This document shows, one piece after another, positions 14,306-15,509 of a DNA stretch of 15,509 bases. Source of the DNA: JACZQZ01 sp046756945 (GTDB lineage: Bacteria; Pseudomonadota; Alphaproteobacteria; Rhodospirillales; 2-02-FULL-58-16). The DNA lies in assembly GCA_046756945.1 (NCBI GenBank), contig JBHHXI010000073.1, forward strand, positions 1-15,509, given 5' to 3'. Position 1 is the stretch's first letter. Each line of letters opens with the position of its first letter. The translations under genes and the position numbers were made by a program. Below the pieces are notes generated by a model. That model had not been told where the DNA came from and searched no databases. It worked only from the letters and a program-made list of their open reading frames with translations.

Positions 14306-15138
14306 CAGCAGCGCGGCGCCGGGATGGTTTCGATCTTTTCCATGGTCATGATCACCGTCAACTGCGGGTAGTCCTGCACCAGCCGCGGCACCACGCCGTT
14401 GTCCAGCTGCAGGATCTCGATCTCGTACTCCGGCGCCGCCGCCCGGCTGTCCAGCGGATAAAACGCCATGCGGATGTTCCAGCCCGGGCGCTGAACCAGC
14501 GCGCCGAGCCCCTTTTTCCCGTCCCGGCCGGTTTCCACGGGCGGTCCGATGAAGGCGATCACCTTGCGCGGACCCTGTCCGTCGGCGCCGTCGAACACGA
14601 CGCGCGGCGCCTGGCGGTCGCCGGCCAGCGCCCGCTCGATCAGCCAGGCCGTGTGACCGGCGGGAAACAGCGTCCCCTCGGGAAGGGCCATGGTCTTGCC
14701 GGGCGGCATCTTGAACGTGGCCCGGCCCGGGTTGCCGGGACCGCCCGACTTGGCCTCGCCCTTGAAGCCCTCCACCTGCCGGCCCGTAACGTTGCGCACG
14801 GCGAAGCGGTACGATTTTCCGTCCAGGGATTCCCAGCCGGCGACCCGGCTATCCTGCTTGACCATCCCGCCCGCCGCGGTGCCCATGTCCATGGACATTT
14901 CCTGGGTCATGATCCAGCCGTCGCAGGTTTTCTCCAGCATCACCTTGGCCGCGCCGCGGACATCGACGAACCCGGCGTTGGACCGCACCGATCCCAGCTT
15001 GACGGAATAGATGGCGCGGTGGGGCACAAGACCGGCGGCCGCCGGCGCGGCGGCTGCGAGCCCGACGACAAGGGCGGCGGCCAGGGCCAGGGGGCGGAGG
15101 GGAAGCTTGTAAAGGGACACGCGGGCAATCCTTTCCAT
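14305..15138 (-). CDS. eipB: EipB family cell-envelope integrity protein (DUF1849)
   Basis: EipB, characterised in Brucella abortus, is a periplasmic beta-spiral protein needed for envelope integrity under stress. This product is 277 aa from the ATG at 15138, close to the roughly 280 aa of the Brucella protein. A signal peptide (about 1-35, ending APAAA) is followed by LVPHRAIYSVKL, the usual start of the mature domain. VKQDSRVAGWESLDGKSYRFAVRN (93-116) and FDGADGQGPRKVIAFIG are further family-like stretches. There are exactly two cysteines, Cys72 and the last residue Cys277, matching the conserved C69-C278 disulfide of Brucella EipB. A TTG start at 15177 would add 13 residues but has no support. 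A weak TTGCGC-16-TATGGT promoter lies just upstream, overlapping an inverted repeat. The gene is convergent with the DsbA-like gene. Confidence 0.88.
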   Translation of the reverse strand: MERIARVSLYKLPLRPLALAAALVVGLAAAAPAAAGLVPHRAIYSVKLGSVRSNAGFVDVRGAAKVMLEKTCDGWIMTQEMSMDMGTAAGGMVKQDSRVAGWESLDGKSYRFAVRNVTGRQVEGFKGEAKSGGPGNPGRATFKMPPGKTMALPEGTLFPAGHTAWLIERALAGDRQAPRVVFDGADGQGPRKVIAFIGPPVETGRDGKKGLGALVQRPGWNIRMAFYPLDSRAAAPEYEIEILQLDNGVVPRLVQDYPQLTVIMTMEKIETIPAPRC

Positions 15139-15169
15139 GACGGCAGCGTACCATAGAACCTGCCGCGCC

Positions 15170-15193
15170 CGGCGCAACGCCGTTGTTGCGCCG
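15170..15193. promoter_or_regulatory. 9-bp inverted repeat upstream of eipB
   Basis: CGGCGCAAC (15170-15178) and GTTGCGCCG (15185-15193) are perfect inverted repeats separated by 6 bp, 32-55 bp upstream of the eipB ATG. One arm overlaps the proposed -35 (TTGCGC on the minus strand). It may be an operator for a dimeric regulator or simply a hairpin. Confidence 0.4.
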
Positions 15194-15308
15194 TGGCGGC
15201 GATTTCCCGGGGCTGGACGCCCGGCCCCGGTGGATCGGTCCGCGCAGCCGGCGCAGCGCGCGCGGCAGCCGCGGCCGCCGGGAACGCCTGGGTGAGGTGC
15301 CGGGCGGG

Positions 15309-15322
15309 TTGACCAATGTCAA
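15309..15322. promoter_or_regulatory. FNR/Dnr/NnrR-type binding site
   Basis: TTGAC-CAAT-GTCAA is a perfect palindrome of the CRP/FNR superfamily half-site TTGAC with the standard 4-bp spacer. The G/C at the inner position (GTCAA instead of ATCAA) is seen in sites of Dnr/NnrR-like nitric-oxide regulators as well as FNR-like ones. It lies in the hemerythrin upstream region, 123 bp before that ATG. Confidence 0.65.
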
Positions 15323-15344
15323 GAAGAGGGTGCCGCGGCCGGTG

Positions 15345-15350
15345 TACCCT
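15345..15350 (+). promoter_or_regulatory. Possible -10 of the hemerythrin promoter
   Basis: TACCCT keeps T1, A2 and T6 of the -10 consensus. If used, the start would be near 15357 and the FNR-type site would be centred at -41.5, the class II activation position, where the regulator replaces the -35 contact. The hexamer alone would be weak; the spacing gives it value. Confidence 0.4.
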
Positions 15351-15445
15351 TGCGACGCTTGGGAAATTCCGGTCCGGTTTGAACAGACTTCGGACCCGGA
15401 GAAAAAGGGAAAATCCCGGTCGCGCAACGATGCAGGGAGTGGACG

Positions 15446-15509
15446 ATGGTACGGACGTTCTGGGAAGAGGCCTACCGCATCGGCATAGACGAGATAGACA
15501 ACGAACACA
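15446..15509 (+). CDS. Bacteriohemerythrin (5' part only)
   Basis: Only 21 codons and one base are inside the window. They read MVRTFWEEAYRIGIDEIDNEH, which fits the W-x3-Y-x-(I/V)-G-x3-(I/L)-D-x2-H opening of the hemerythrin domain; His21 is the first di-iron ligand. Bacteriohemerythrins bind O2 reversibly and serve in oxygen storage, delivery or sensing in microaerophiles, methanotrophs and magnetotactic bacteria. AGGGAG (15434-15439) is 6 nt before the ATG. Whether the protein is a single domain or the sensory part of a larger protein cannot be seen. A candidate FNR/Dnr-type promoter is upstream. Confidence 0.8.
   Translation, partial: MVRTFWEEAYRIGIDEIDNEH

Larger units (their letters stand above)
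15139..15445. other. Divergent intergenic region between eipB and the hemerythrin gene
   Basis: The 307-bp gap holds no convincing gene. Going right it contains a weak eipB promoter candidate on the minus strand (-10 TATGGT at about 15150-15155), a perfect 9-bp inverted repeat (15170-15193), a very GC-rich stretch with no recognised element (about 15195-15300), an FNR/Dnr-type palindrome (15309-15322) with a possible -10 (15345-15350), and the AGGGAG ribosome binding site (15434-15439) of the next gene. Confidence 0.6.

Overview
The window comes from a GC-rich alphaproteobacterium. Rhodospirillales or a close relative is the best guess, based on four things: the RNase E ends in a GWWQR tail of the alphaproteobacterial PNPase-binding type; there is an EipB (DUF1849) protein; the mrcA-amiC-rne neighbourhood is typical of the group; and the codon use is strongly G/C-ending. 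The organism appears to be flagellated (fliL). It probably lives with low or varying oxygen, since a hemerythrin gene sits behind an FNR/Dnr-type box. No phage genes, insertion sequences, tRNA, rRNA or CRISPR were seen. Apart from the repeat array at the left edge this is ordinary chromosomal core sequence, and most of the interest is in regulatory and mechanistic detail.

Layout. 1-294 is a tandem array of about 4.9 copies of a 60-bp, extremely GC-rich, hairpin-forming unit that probably continues to the left of the window. 351-1016 (+) is fliL, with an acidic N-terminal extension. A leftward block follows, in transcription order amiC (6269-5001), mrcA/PBP1A (4737-2284) and prfB (2197-1069). 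prfB carries the classical programmed +1 frameshift at an in-frame TGA. 6270-6648 is a divergent promoter region between amiC and rne, with a sigma70-like promoter whose -10 lies in a perfect dyad. rne (6649-9129, +) encodes full-length RNase E and converges on a leftward pair: a divergent gamma-glutamyltransferase-like lipoprotein (12030-10339) followed by a class I aminotransferase (10296-9148). An M48 metalloprotease with TPR repeats (12017-13369, +) starts inside the 5' end of the GGT-like gene and is followed by a DsbA-type thiol oxidoreductase (13530-14279, +). That gene converges on eipB (15138-14305, -). At the right edge a bacteriohemerythrin gene begins (15446 onward, +) and is cut by the window end.

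How the genes work together. Many products act in the envelope. PBP1A builds peptidoglycan and AmiC cleaves it. EipB is a periplasmic envelope-integrity protein with two cysteines, and its neighbour is a DsbA-like protein that could oxidise them. The M48/TPR protein resembles BepA-type periplasmic proteases involved in outer-membrane quality control, and the GGT-like protein is a predicted lipoprotein. RNase E and RF2 belong to RNA decay and translation termination.

Best leads: (1) a perfect TTGAC-N4-GTCAA site at class II spacing from a possible -10 upstream of the hemerythrin gene; (2) a GGT-family protein that has Ala at the nucleophile position and lacks several substrate-binding residues; (3) divergent genes whose 5' coding ends overlap, with a good promoter inside the opposite gene; (4) the prfB frameshift; (5) the 60-bp array. 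I did not find a clearly new multi-gene system.
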